Assembly: GCF_001640805.2 (NCBI RefSeq)
Contig: NC_066856.1
Span: forward strand, 1,373,937-1,437,936
Direction: 5' to 3'
DNA length: 64,000 nt
DNA from: Lates calcarifer
Lineage: Eukaryota; Chordata; Actinopteri; Centropomidae
A model generated the notes under the pieces. It ran no database searches. It worked only from the letters and a program-made list of their open reading frames with translations, and had not been told where the DNA came from. A program made the position numbers and the translations under genes. Positions 30,856 to 52,912 of the stretch are shown here, in pieces. Positions within the stretch are counted from its first letter, which is position 1. Each line of letters opens with the position of its first letter.

Positions 30856-32021
30856 GAGGATGACTCGTCCAGAGTCTCAGACTCTGCCACAGCAGGCAAG
30901 ATTTTGGCCCAGCTGCCCTTCACTTCTCTGGCTGCTCCTGCTCCTTTTCTTCCCTGAAAAAGGATGCTTCATTCAGTGGCTGAGGGTCGAGACAAACTCA
31001 ATCCCAAGGCCGCATGATGCATTGCAATACTCCACTCCTGTAACTGAACTGCAATGACAAGTGTTGAACATAGTGCGGAGGCTGAAAAATGAGCCACAAA
31101 AAAGAGCTAGAAGTGGTAAAGTCAAAGTAATGAGGAAAAAAGTGTAATAAACTGATGTAACGCTGAAGCAAGGTGCTAATCCTGTGATTGACCCCTTTGG
31201 ACTGAGGCAGGCTAAGACGAACAGCTAATCTCATTAACTAACACTGAGACCAGAGGGATAGAGGAGCAGCTGGCTGTCCACCACAATGGTCTTTTCACTG
31301 ACTGAGAGGAGGCTGCGCTCTGTTACCTCATGCACACACAGTGGATACACCTCACTCACTCAACTGGAAAGGTCAATGTGCTACATAACAAATATGTTAT
31401 TACATTTTAATATATAATCATGTTTTATTGCATTATGGATATTTTATCCTCATATTTTCTACATTGAATTAGCTGTGGATTAAAATATTTCCCTGACTGA
31501 GACAGACTAATAAGAGATAGACTAATAAACTAATTAGATAGTGAACAGTGATGCACTTAAAGGAAGCTGTATATGGTTCTTGGTCCTATAAGGCCTTTTT
31601 GTGGTTTACTTTCCTTCAGGCGCTTGATAATGGATGGCCTCATTTGACCAGGCTGACATAAGGTTCAGTGTTCTGAGCGTGAATTCCCTGGCGTGATGTT
31701 TCTATAGCAGAGTATGAAGCGTGTATAACAAGCTTTTTATCTGCAAAAAACACACTCAGAAAAGAGGAACTATGTTACTGTGGCCATGGAATGACCTTGT
31801 GCTGACATATATGAAGATGAATCAAGATCAATTATAAGACATCATGCCTCTGAGCCTCTGAGTCTGAGCAATTCAATTTTATTAAAAAACAAACAGACAA
31901 AAAACAATTAAAATACCACCAGAAGAAAAACTGCCTGAATTAAAGAAAGAATAAGAGTTTCGCATTAGGGTTTTACTCTTGGTACCCTATATCTGTCCGT
32001 CAGATGTTTTTAAAAAGCTTT
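30856..32021. promoter_or_regulatory. rgs9bp upstream region and kif20a 3'UTR
   Basis: Two CRX/OTX-type hexamers occur upstream of the rgs9bp ATG: TAATCC at 31177-31182 and GGATTA (its complement) at 31477-31482. They fit a photoreceptor gene, but such hexamers are expected by chance in about this length. The kif20a end has a minus-strand AATAAA at 31883-31878, about 140 nt after the kif20a stop. Confidence 0.4.
31878..31883 (-). terminator. kif20a: kif20a polyadenylation signal
   Basis: AATAAA on the minus strand, about 140 nt downstream of the kif20a stop codon; the nearest canonical signal. Confidence 0.6.
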
Positions 32022-35000
32022 TCAGTGGTGAGGAGTCCGAACAGTTTTCCTGAGTGTTCGTCCAGTCGCCCCCTTCCGTGGAGAAGTAACTGCCTCCCTG
32101 ATGTTGGCGAGCAGGCCTCGCTTGGTCTTTGGCTGCTGCGCAGGAGACTTCTCGGAGAGCTTGGCGAGTTCAGCCTTTAGTGAGGAGATCTCCCTGTCCT
32201 TCTCGACGCTCTGCCGGAGGAGGTCCTCCATAGATTTTGTCTTGATGGAAAAAACAAACACTTGAACCGCATACAGCAATCATTTCCACCTTATTCTTAT
32301 TGCCATTCTAAAAACATTATGCATTCTTTTCGTATGGTTTTTCTTACATTTTATGTTTTAATTATTTATATTCATGCTGCCCTCAAACTCCCACCGGCTC
32401 TGTACAGTTCACTCCCACTGTGACTGACTCACCTGGTCATCAGACTGCCTCTGCAGAGCTGCCAGATCAGCTGATTTCTCTAGGAAACCATCTCTGACCT
32501 TCTTAAGTGTTTCACTGAGCTCCACCAGCCTTTTCTCTAGGGACAAAATCAACTGAACAACAAACATTTTAAGTAGAATTAAACTGATGACATACAGCAG
32601 ACTGATACATAATGCAGATTTTGTCCTCGTTACCTGTTGTTTATCCTCACACATCCTCTCGACGGCACATTTTTCTTTGTAAAGCCGTTTGAATCGATCG
32701 TCCCCTGTGTGGGGAACATGAGTTGCTGAGCTCGTGATTAAACATCATATAAATAGAAAATACATTAACGTCATAAATAAATACAAACATGGTAATGAGG
32801 TAAAAATACTGTGTTTATTCACTCAGTCTTCTGTCCTTCCTCGCAGAGAACACCTCCTCAGGGAGGAAGAGGCTGAGCTTTATTCTAACCTGCTGCTTCT
32901 GTCACTTTACATGGTTGAGTCTGACTCGACTGGTCCACTGATGGAACAGCCGACACTCCAACACCGGACGACGTTAACGTCATCAACTCTGACACTTTCC
33001 GTCTGAGGGCCTGCACAGATGTTAAGAGCCAAATGTGATGTTTTAACAATAACACTGTAACACAGGACATTACCAGACTGGAGTAAAAAACAATCTGACT
33101 GTTTGCAGATTGTAAAATTAGACATTTTCCTACAATTCAAAGTGGCATGTGCATATCTTTATAACTCTGGGATCTTGAGTTTCAGTCCTGGGTCTGTCAC
33201 TGACTGTTTAACTGCCAATAAAATAACATACCTCCACTTTCTCCTGTTCAACGATGAACTCGTCCAGAGGCACGTAGTCGTCCTCCAGGTTGTTCATGGC
33301 GCTCTGGTAGGCGTGCTCTTTGATAGCATCCTTGTACATCTCAAATGTGTTCTCCAGCTTCTCTTGGTAGCTCTCTTTCAGCTCTTCTATCTGCCGACTT
33401 CACATTTAAAGCCAATTTCATTCACCACGTCTGGTTTCATTTTGACTTTAACAACAGTTTACTCAGACACTGACGCTGAAATTACAGCTGACAACAAATG
33501 CAGAATTGAAAGGTTAATGCATTCTACCCCAAACAGACAAATGTGCTAAACAACTGAAATCACTAAGAGGTAAGCTTTAATAGAACTGACATACGTGCGG
33601 AGTTCTTCACTCTCCATGAGCTGTTGTATCATAGCATCTCCCATCTCCTTACGAATCTCCATTTCCTGCACCAGGTTTTTTCTTCTCTCAGCCAGGAGTT
33701 TTGTTCTGAGGCTCTCGATCATGTTCACAAGCTCCTACAAACGTTTAAAAGTCAAACATTTACTGAACTTATTACACTTAGGAGTATGGCCTCTTCATTC
33801 GACAATCCTGACAATAATGATTCTAATACTGTTGGATCAATGTTTGAATGTGACATGGAGCAGCAGTTGTACATTCTGTGGCAGTAAAGACATGTCGCCT
33901 TCATCCTCTTCATCGAGCAGCTCCTCTTCAGACAGGTAGCTCTCCAGGGCCTGGTTGTCAATCATCCGAACCAGAGGTTTTCCATCACGGCCCACCAGAC
34001 AAGGAGCCAGAGATTCCAGAGGTTTGTCTGGGATCACCTGCACCACCTGCAGTCCACACAGGTCAGGTTAGTGGTGCAGCTGACAGAGATTCTGTAAGAG
34101 CCAGCTCATCGTGCTGAGTCCTCTCGCATCATTATACGCTCGGACTAACCTGTTTGGCAACAGCAGAGAATTTCATCACATGGAGAGTCTCATCATAGGT
34201 GGAAGCACACTGGTTAATGTTGACAATCATCGACGCTCTGCCTTTGCCACAGAAAACAGCCTGGAAAAGCTTGGTGAGTTTGCTCTCTCGGAAAGGAATG
34301 TAGCTGCTCTTCATCCTGAACAACACAACACGAACATGTGTTAGTGCCACATTAAGTGTGTACAGAGGTCTGCTATATGAAGAGCAGGTGGCAAACGTCT
34401 GACACGTTAATAAGTGACTGTACCTGTCAGTCTGATTGTTGCGAAGTGCCGTGATGCATTTCCCCAGAATGAGCAGGGAATTGTTGATGTTTCCCGCCTC
34501 CTTCAGCCTCTCTCCAATGGTCTTGGTTTTGTTGCATCTTTCTGAACCAGCCAGGTCACACAGAGAAAACCTGAGGAACAAAACATCTATCTGTAACAGC
34601 TATTAAACAGAATAAACACTATTACAGCTCTGACCGTGACACTGGAGCGTTCAGAGCATGTCAGAGAACGTTGCAATCAGCCTTCCATGGTAAACTGATG
34701 GTCTAACAAATTCAGTCCACTAACAAGATAGAATGATAATGGCATACCAACATATTTACACAAAATGTGTCTGGACTGTGTTGCTATAAAACAAATACAA
34801 AGAGTTTCAACTTATGTCCAATAACCTGTGACTGGAATGTCACTGAGGTGATTCTTTATGATGTTCAGTTTCTCTTTTCTCTTGTCTCCTCTTCTTAAAC
34901 ACTTTAACTGAGCTTTCTTTCTTTTCACTTGTTTCTTAATTTAAAGTGTGAGCTGCATTGTGTATAAAAGATATGCTATATAAATCATTAATATCATCAT

Positions 35001-37653
35001 TAGAATTAGAACTGCATTACCTATAACAAATATAACAAAGATAGTTGTAACACCACTTATGTTTGTGGAGTCTTGTTGCAGAGGTGCAAACAGCTGCGGG
35101 TGATAAAATAATCAAATCTGACTAATACCTGCCAACATGTCTATCAGATCTGATCATTATTCATTTCATCAGCTGCAGCTGTGACCTGTGACTGGACTAA
35201 TGTAGTAACATCACTTCCAGTCAGTGAACAAAGATGTAACAGTCGACAGTTTCTACCTGATCAAGTCATTTAAGATGAATATGATCAGTGTTTTCAAATC
35301 AGATCTGAGTGATGTATATTTAGAAATGTGGTTGCATGTTTGCAGATAAACACTGAAAAAAAAAATACAATGTACACAAGTAAAATATTTTAGTGTTTAA
35401 AGAGCTGCATAAACTACTCATCAAACGCAGCCACAGAGAAACTATTATGGAGGTCAGAACAACAGAAACATTGTCCAAACATTCATGACACTTACTCTGA
35501 GATCCTTCTAACTGTGCCGTCATCAATCTTGAGTAACTTCATGGTAAATATGCTGTGGCTGGAATGACAGCTGGTATGAGTTTTGAAGACAGAAGAAGCC
35601 AGCACATACAGAAATGAGTGAATAAATTCAGAACTTGCCTCCTGCTGGACGACTGGTTCATCTTTGTGGCTGCAGCGCTTCTGTTTTTGTTTCCAAACTG
35701 CAGCACTTTGGAGGCTTCACCCAAATGCTGGATGTTGACCCACCTGAGGTCTGAAAAACATTAAAAGACATTTTAGGAGTTAGATTAGATCAGAGCAACA
35801 TAAAAACGACACAATATAAACACAACATAAAGGCCCTCTCATACCTTTAACGTAAGCATTTCCAGCTCCATCATCACAAACACGGAGAGCGGAACGTTTC
35901 TTGGACTTGGAGCAGAGGGAAGGTTGAAGCAGATCGTACACACACTCGTTGTAGATTTCAAAGAATGCCACCCACAAAGCAAACTGGCTGCTGCCAGTGT
36001 CTGTTGGGTTGCTGGCCAACACTAAAGAAGGAGACAACAAAAACTGAAGAAACACTTGTCTGAGGAGGAGTGGGGATCATCATACACAAAGACATCTGTC
36101 ATTATTCTTCTTGCCTGAAACTCTGCGGCGGCACTTTTTGTACTTGTGTGATCTTTATTGCAGTTTTAACAGATCATGTGTTCAGTGTGTATTTAACTGA
36201 GGGCTACCTGTTTGACTGTGGGACGAGGAGGAGGAGGAGCGACCAGAGGCAGCACAGGGTGAGAACTCTGAGCCACCACTGGCTCTGAGAGGATCACACT
36301 CCTACATGGGACAAAGACAAACACATTATGATGTTACCTGCAGAGCAGAAGAAGAAACTTCTCTTGGATATGAAGCTCTCACCTCTTTGACTGAAGCAAA
36401 AATAGCCACTTTAGCGCTCCTCTCCTGCTTGACTTGGTCAGGATCCAGATACTGAGCATCGTTCCTGAGGTAAGGTTTCAGGTCCATCCCCTCATACTGA
36501 TTTCCTTCGATGTGGTGAAAGGTGGTGTCCAGCACTCGAGGGAGTATCCCTGGATCTTTTGGGGTTCCTAAAACATCAAATATACTCAGACTGAAAAAAA
36601 GATCTTCACAGGACTTCTGAAGCTTATTATAATCTTCTCATTTTTTTTACCTTGTATTGTGAAGGTTTTCCCAGCGTTGGTCACACCATAGCTGAATATC
36701 AGTGCATTCTTTCCATCCAAGAAATCAGACATCTGGCTTTTGACTGTGTCCTCAAACAGCTCAGCCTGTGTCGTCTCTGGTCCAAAAATCTAAAATCAGA
36801 CGGAGAGAGTGAGTTTCTATAGACACATCGTAATGTCACAAAAGTTATTTTCCTTTTCCACTGTCATGGAAAAAACATGGTGACACTTTTGTGTTGGGAA
36901 GAAATGTGTTGAGGCAACACATCCACAGTGCTCAGAGTCCAGGTGGAGCTGACCTGTGAGAAGGAGAATTTGTGGAGCGACGTGCCGACGCCCTTCTCGC
37001 TGCTCTTCATGGTGGCAGAACCCTTTGGTGCATTCAGTGTCACTGTCTGACTGTTTTCAATCACCACACAATCCTGAGAGAAGAAGGAAAGAGGAGCAGT
37101 GGTAGTGAGGCCTAAATAAAAAGCAAGAAGCACAGTGTCAAACAAACCATGAGGCACAGTAGAGTGAAGGATTTCAGATATATTGTTGTTGTTGTTTAAA
37201 GATCAAATTGTTTCATTAAAACTATGGCATCGTTATATTCATTAGTGACTGAACAACATCTCCTATATATCAGCTCTCAGCTGCTGCACTGAGCACAACA
37301 TGGACCGAATGACACCTGTGATATCAGATGCTGAACTGTACCTGGTCTTCATTATCACAGAGTTCCTCTTTAGAGAAGGGCCGGACTCTGAGGTAGACTC
37401 TCATGGTCTGTTGCTCAGCACCACCTGGTGTCTCAATCTGGGAACAAAGAAGAGCAAGAGAAACTAAATACAGTGGATCTGAGCCTGGGAAAACCAACTG
37501 ACTGAGAACCTGAACTGTGTCACTGTTTGATGAAAACAAACAGGGACCAGACATGAACATTACCTGCTGAGATGATGTGCTGACGGGAGGAGCAGTACAA
37601 GTCAGATCCATGTCGACAGGTTCTTCAAAGGTCAGATCAACAACTGTACTCAT
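32022..37653 (-). CDS. kif20a: Kinesin family member 20A (MKLP2, kinesin-6)
   Basis: Plus-end kinesin-6 motor that carries the chromosomal passenger complex to the spindle midzone for cytokinesis. Eighteen coding exons: 37653-37564, 37437-37342, 37073-36954, 36789-36651, 36567-36383, 36301-36208, 36021-35845, 35750-35639, 35558-35496, 34570-34424, 34315-34150, 34046-33873, 33734-33595, 33397-33232, 33010-32890, 32704-32634, 32552-32433, 32240-32022. Phases agree; 799 residues (human 890). Motor motifs: VYLRVRPF, P-loop GVTNAGKT (137-144), the kinesin-6 insertion after the P-loop, FFEIYNE, switch I NQSSSRSHS, switch II DLAGSE (364-369), FRESKLTKLFQ. A coiled coil and a basic tail (SPRKGATGRTLRKTVRTP) follow. 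The ATG at 37653 is the first in frame; the open frame continues upstream without one. Intron 8 has a GC donor. The exon 14 acceptor (gtgaag) has a poor pyrimidine tract but is forced by the frame. Confidence 0.96.
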
Positions 37654-39019
37654 CTTGAAGCCAGCCAGGTCCAAAAGTCTATAAGCTCGTAATTCACCTG
37701 AAGTTTCAACCAGTTCTCTGCCTCTGACCCTCAAACAGACGATTCACGAGATATTTTAGCTTTAAAGTGGCTTATTTCACCATGAGAAGAACAGGCAGAT
37801 CTGCTGACGTCCTCTCACTGAAAGATCTGAGCGAGCCTGTAATCAGTTTTAATTGAAGGCAGGTGAGCAAATCACCAGGAACCAACCAACAGCCCAGAAA
37901 GCTCCACTCTGACTTTGCTGGGTTCAGCTCTGAGGAGCTGTTATCATGTCGTCACTGGCTGAGGGACATCACTCAATGTGTCAGAGTTATAACATATGAC
38001 AGGTTCTGCTGAATCACACAAGGGCTTAGCAGCATAGTTCATGTCCACAGTGCAGACTAGTTTCAAGAGTAGAGAAAAATGGAATCAGATATGTGACTGC
38101 TACTGAGCTGAAGCATGTTTTTTTCTAACTCAGTCAGAAAAACATGTCTGTCTTCTATTTGGGTTAAAGCCAAGCGGGCAGAGGAAACATGCGTTATCAT
38201 TGTATTTTAATCAGAAAACCAGGTTCTGATCTTCTACAGGTACTTTGTGGACAATCCTTAGTCTCATCAATCACCAATATGAAGAAATACAGAAGAGTTT
38301 TGCAAGAAGTTCAAAAAAGTGGGAAGCATCAGGACTCAAAGGAGAGTTAATATGTGCAGCAGATGAATATATTTTCTTTAAGTAACACATTTTACTTCTG
38401 TCATACAAATACAGAAACTGTTGGTTTCTCTGTCAGTATCATGAAGTGTTAAGAGTTTATTTAAGATTATGAAATTCTTTGGTCACTTTTGAGGACTGGA
38501 TGTAAACTGTAAACAATGTAAATTGTGAAAATAATCTACTATCATCTGTACTCTCCCACTGTGACTGCCCGCGAGTGTCATTTTGGATTCTAGAAACGTA
38601 CGTTCTTAAACCATGGGAAAAGTGGAACGTCAGGTAACTTCTTTTCAGCAGTGACTGTTTCTGTAAGGATTAGAGTCAGGTTTAGATATTTTGGGTCCCA
38701 GCCACAGTCTAATACAGCTGTCACTGTGATGAACTCTGCTTTACTGAATTAAAATGAAGTCAGAGTAATGATCACACGCCCCCAAATCATCTTATCAGAA
38801 TCACAGTGAAGTACAACACTTCACCATGTTCCTTCACTGCCTAAAATTTCAATGTAACTTTAACACGGAGTATCAGATCACTGGTTGACGACAGATCACA
38901 TTTCATAAACTTCCTTTTAAAAGAGGACAATCTTTTTCTTCCATGTTTCACACACAAAGAGACCAAATGACACCACATCAGTTTCTTTTTTCATTTCTTT
39001 ATTCAACCATCTGCGTTGT
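37654..39019. other. Spacer between kif20a and rps20
   Basis: Holds the kif20a 5'UTR and promoter near 37654-37900 and the very short rps20 3'UTR at the other end. No exon or named repeat is seen between; sequence composition is ordinary. Confidence 0.55.
38998..39003 (-). terminator. rps20: rps20 polyadenylation signal
   Basis: AATAAA on the minus strand begins 17 nt past the rps20 stop codon, giving the very short 3'UTR typical of ribosomal-protein mRNAs. Confidence 0.85.
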
Positions 39020-40963
<1,944 letters not shown>

Positions 40964-41984
40964 TATGATTATCCCTGACCGACTTATTCGGAAAAAAATC
41001 AGACGAACAGCGGTGAGCCAGGAACCTACACCAACAACGTGGTTAGCTCTTCGGGAAAAGGACGAGTAGAGGCCCGGTTCTCATTATGTACCGCTCATCC
41101 GGGACACTGACAGCCAATTCTTCTTTAGTGTGTGCAGACTGAGCCGTGGTCCATAGCGCCACCTAGTGGTGCCACGCTGCGCTGTAGTTTCTCTGTGACC
41201 ATTGGAGGGCAACACATCTCAGCACTGTAACAGTGTAAAGTGAAACACAATATTGGCAATGTGATATATCCGGTAAAAAAAAAAAACATTAAAAATGACT
41301 AAACGTAAGAATGAACATCTTTATTGAAAATATGTATTCATTACGGGGATGGGAGACTACATTACATGCATACATAAAGCTGGGGGTGTTGGGTATGAGT
41401 GGAGTGATTTCCACACAACACACTGTCGACAGTTTTCAGAGGGTCTGTTACATTTCAGAAACAGGTGTCACAGAGTGAATCTAATGACCTAAATTGCCAA
41501 GTACTGTTTGGGAAGCCTAAAGCCTAAATCCATACCAATGGCTTGTATGAATGTTGAAATTTGTCTTTGGTAAATGTCTTTGCACTGCAGTATCTACAGT
41601 AACATGTTGGCTACGTACAATGAATACCATTATCATTTTTAGACCTACTACCTGTTGCCTTATTTGTTTATTTACTTAAACAACCACTAAAAGTAGGGTA
41701 AAAACAATGATAGTACCTCTGTCCAAAACATAAACATTTAGGCTTTTGTTGTGAAAGGTGTAAGCGGAAGCCATGTGTCGTATTGCAGATGTGTTGAATT
41801 CTAAACAAGTAACGGAGCCGGGGCTGTGCCGGTGTGGCCGGTTGTTAGAGAGTTGTTAAGTCGAAAAAACTTTTTTTTTAAACAAAAATGTTATGGTCGT
41901 AAATGGTTGTGTGTATGTAGAGTCTGAGGAGAAGAAGAGGGACAGCCCTCGACCCGGTGACTTAACTTTATTTCACTGTGCGTC
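40964..41984. promoter_or_regulatory. Divergent promoter region of rps20 and anks6
   Basis: About 1.1 kb lies between the two start codons. The rps20 side has the 5'TOP start near 41060. The anks6 side becomes G/C-richer from about 41810, where its transcript probably starts. An AT-rich middle (41280-41750) shows no gene. Confidence 0.5.
41053..41061 (-). promoter_or_regulatory. rps20: 5'TOP transcription start of rps20
   Basis: Minus strand CCTTTTCCC, a C followed by an unbroken pyrimidine run about 95 nt upstream of the rps20 ATG. This is the classical start of ribosomal-protein mRNAs, which makes their translation mTOR-responsive. Position inferred from motif only. Confidence 0.7.
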
Positions 41985-42097
41985 ATGATTTCCAAACTCG
42001 GGCCGCCGCCAACTGACAGAGAAACTTTAACGGACCGTCACCGTCGATGAAACTAACGGGAGTTTAATGGAGACGGAGTAAAGTTTCAAATGAAGTC

Positions 42098-42101
<4 letters not shown>
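41985..42101 (+). promoter_or_regulatory. anks6: Chain of four tiled upstream ORFs leading into the anks6 start codon
   Basis: Four ATG-initiated short frames follow one another: 41985-42050 (21 codons plus stop), 42047-42067 (6 plus stop), 42067-42081 (4 plus stop) and 42090-42101 (3 plus stop). The first stop overlaps the second start as ATGA, the second stop shares a base with the third start (TAATG), and the fourth frame ends in ATGA over the anks6 ATG at 42098. If the transcript starts upstream of 41985, ribosomes would meet every one before the main frame, so anks6 translation would need leaky scanning or short-range reinitiation. The sequence arrangement is certain; its use is inferred. 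Confidence 0.6.
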
Positions 42102-49705
<7,604 letters not shown>

Positions 49706-50910
49706 CCGGCAGCCCCAATACCCATCAGGAAATACACCAAAGGTACTTAGATAAGAGTAAAATGCTGGCAACTCCTGGCCAAGGCACAAATAATATGGAG
49801 TTTCTTGGACGCCAGTGTCCCACACCACTAGAGGACGCTGCAACAACAAGCAGACCCTGATAACCTGACGTTATATGGACCAAACTGCCTTAAAGTATTC
49901 CTCTTATGGATCCTAAAGCAGGGGAGGTGTGACACACAGCAGCTGGCTGAGTCCAGCAGCCTGCTGTGGTTTGATAAAGCACATGATGTGTGGCAAATCA
50001 TATCTTTTGCCATAGTGGAACAGTTACCACATCTAGTGTTAAGCAGCGCATGGGTTACACAGAGTTAGAGAGCAGGGAGTGGTGAAAGACAAGAAGATAA
50101 AATACACAGCAGAGGGAGAGGGAGAGTGAGCTCAGAGAGATTTTATTTTATCTGAACTATGTGAGAGATCCAGCATATGTATTATAAAAGTGGTAAGTTA
50201 AGTCAGGAGAAAAGAAAAGGGAGCGATTATGAGTTTCACAATAGAGAAAAATAAAAAATAAAATAATGTGACTGGGACTTAAGAGCAATTTAAATGACTG
50301 TAAAGGTGCACCTATGAGGAAGGTAAATGGAGAGAAAGAAAGGGACTTTAGCCAAGCTGTTTTTTAGTCCTCCAGTCTCTTGGACTGCTTTTACTCGTGT
50401 GTTTATGCCTTGATTTACGGACCACTATGTAAACAGATGATTTTCAGTCAAGTCTGTGCTGTCGTGATGATGCAATAAGTAAATGTTTTTACTGTTTAGG
50501 ACCTTGCTGGACTTCAGATGAGAAGATATTGGCAAAAACATTTTGGGAGGATTTTATGAGCAGTATAAATTTTGTTTGAAAGAGGTGCATTGAGCAACAG
50601 TTTCCACTGAGTGTGTTTTTGCATCTGGCTCCACCATTAAACATTTGGATCAAGTACAGTGCTATATCATCCCTAAATAGCAGGTACTTATGATCCATGT
50701 CTTAAATCCAAATGATGTGCTGTGGCAGTGTTCAGGATGGGTCAGTCAAATACAAGATGACATCATATCCCGTTTGGTCATGTAGTGTGTCGGGGAAACA
50801 TGAATAAACACACCATGCACTTTTAAAAAGGACTCTGGATGATGGATTGAATCACTAAACACAGAAATAAAATGTCTGTCCAAAATGAAATGCTGCAAAA
50901 TCAAATAAAC
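49706..50910 (+). other. anks6: anks6 3'UTR
   Basis: Non-coding sequence after the anks6 stop, with AATAAA signals near 50803, 50867 and 50906. Which one is used cannot be told. A short shadow frame at 49666-49860 overlaps the last exon out of frame and was not called. Confidence 0.5.
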
Positions 50911-52050
50911 TGAATACAGACTGCATTTACTGCTGCTCGGGTTGAGCAGTTGGAAAATTTATTTCAGGTCCAGCTTTGCTTGTGTGAAAACTACACGTAA
51001 AAACAAATAAACCTATGATGTAAAATCATCTTTCATCCACAAGATGGCAGTGACCTTCTGCTGCTGCAATAAATTATCAAAACAGCTGTAGTTTACACCA
51101 CAGACCCTGCTCTGAGATGTTTTTGTCTCTTCTTCAGCTACAGTCTTCACATTAAAGGGGGACTATATAACTTTTGAAAGAAGGAATATTATGTTGTTCT
51201 CTGGCAAAGGAAAAATGTCATTCATCTGCAATAAAACCCAGTAGACCAGTAGTTTATGGTGGGTAATGTTTGCAATCTTAAGATGGATTTTGCTGAGTCA
51301 ATTTGCTGACTTGTTGACTCCTTGTTCTTGTTTTAGACTAACGCTTTGTTTTAGCATCCAGCCTAGATGTGATGTCACAAAATCCTGCTCATACATCCAC
51401 GTCTTCAGTGAGATACAACACTGTCCATGTTGGCTGTGAAACATGCACAGGTCTGTCACAGGCCTCTCAGTAGCAGATGAGGAGTCAAATATTTGTGTTT
51501 GTGTTTGTTGAAGCTGCTGTCACCATGTGAGCAGGAGCAGCTGAAAAATGTCTTGGTTTAAAATGACAAGTGGTTCAAACCACTTTGACCAAAATTCAGA
51601 AAAGCAGACCATCCCCAAACATGACCAAATAGCAACACACTGGCGTTGCTGAAATCATTATTGACGACCTGGATATGGACTGGCCCGACAGGCAGGCGAC
51701 AGGGTTCCTGTAGAGTTTAATGAAAAGCATCACTCAGTGTAGGAAAGCTTTCCTCTCCAGGACTGTGGCAGATTGAGTGCTCAGATGTACAGTCATATAT
51801 GAGCTCTAAGAAACTGGAGGAGAGAGAAATACATTTGGAATATATTAACATCCCTGTGGCATGTGGGCAGCAAATGGAGTGACTCATTCAATTTCCTCTG
51901 AATTGTTTTCACTCACATAAGGTTTTGATTGGATTGAATAACATTTAATAACATTGTCTGTAACTGTCAATACAGTAGTCGTGCAGTAGTGAGGAACAAT
52001 GGACATACATCACGGGTGTATTGAAGTCACAAAATCACTGATACAGTGAC

Positions 52051-52196
52051 TCAGACAGAGAATCGCTTCTGTAACAAACCAGAGACCATCTCCTGTTTTT
52101 CCTCTTTAGCTGGATTTTTAACTGCTTCTGCTACTGGTGAGATGTTGACAGCTTCAGCCAAGGTGTCTGCCTCAGAGGCTGACGCTGGTCCTGTTT
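52051..52196 (-). other. Possible terminal coding exon of an unidentified minus-strand gene
   Basis: A strong acceptor (pyrimidine-rich CTTTACTCTGCCTGTTTTACCACAG) ends at 52197 on the minus strand. It is followed by 146 nt that, entered with one base carried over, are open for 47 codons to TGA at 52053-52051. The peptide is Ala/Glu/Ser-rich (ETGPASASEADTLAEAV... EEKQEMVSGLLQKRFSV). A minus-strand ATTAAA lies about 100 nt downstream. I recognise no family and could not find matching upstream exons. Chance open frames of this length occur, so this is only a candidate. Confidence 0.25.
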
Positions 52197-52888
52197 CTGT
52201 GGTAAAACAGGCAGAGTAAAGGAACTGGAGTCTGTTGGGATCCCCAATAGAGAAAAAGTTTCTCTAAAATGCCAGTTTTCCAGTCTTCATGCCCTGTGCT
52301 TTGCAGTATAACAGTATAACAATGTATACTGTATTCCTCAACAGAGATACTAAGGACAGACTATCACAAAACTAAACCCAGGTGGTTTACAGAGCATTTA
52401 CCAAGTCTCAGTAGGAGCAGTTAGTCTTAACATAACAGTCATAAGAAAATGAATCATAATGTCTTCTACTGTCAGTTGCTTAAGAACTACTTCAAAACCA
52501 CTTCATCTGTTTTTAAAAGTACTGGAACAAGTGACTGTGTCCTAGTGCAAGGGGGAGTATGGTAAATTACTCCTCTATTGTCAGGAAACTGACTCCCATA
52601 ATCCCATAATTTAAACTTTATGAGTTGTGATGGTGCTTTGCTCCATCAGGTGTGTGAGTGGAACATTCTGGGTTGAAGTGAAGAGCAAAACAAGTGACTT
52701 ACTTTCTCCCAGTGGTGTCACATTTTACCCAGGTTGCCAGATGTAGAGTAATTTTTCTGTCCCAGTGTTTTGAGTCTTCTCTGAAAGCTTGAGTGCCATT
52801 ACCATGAAATTCACTTTGTGGCCATCAGCCTCTGGCCGTACAAGCCTGTGTGGTTTTCAGATGTGCATCACCTAGGGCTTTATGATTA

Positions 52889-52912
52889 TGTGTGTGTGTG
52901 TGTGTGTGTGTG
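52889..52912 (+). repeat. (GT)n microsatellite
   Basis: About 12 uninterrupted GT/TG units; ordinary simple repeat. Confidence 0.9.

Noticed and set aside
37654..37734. In-frame extension of kif20a upstream of the chosen ATG
   Set aside because: The open stretch has no ATG (it begins at TTG), so the Met of MSTVVDL at 37653 is taken as the start.
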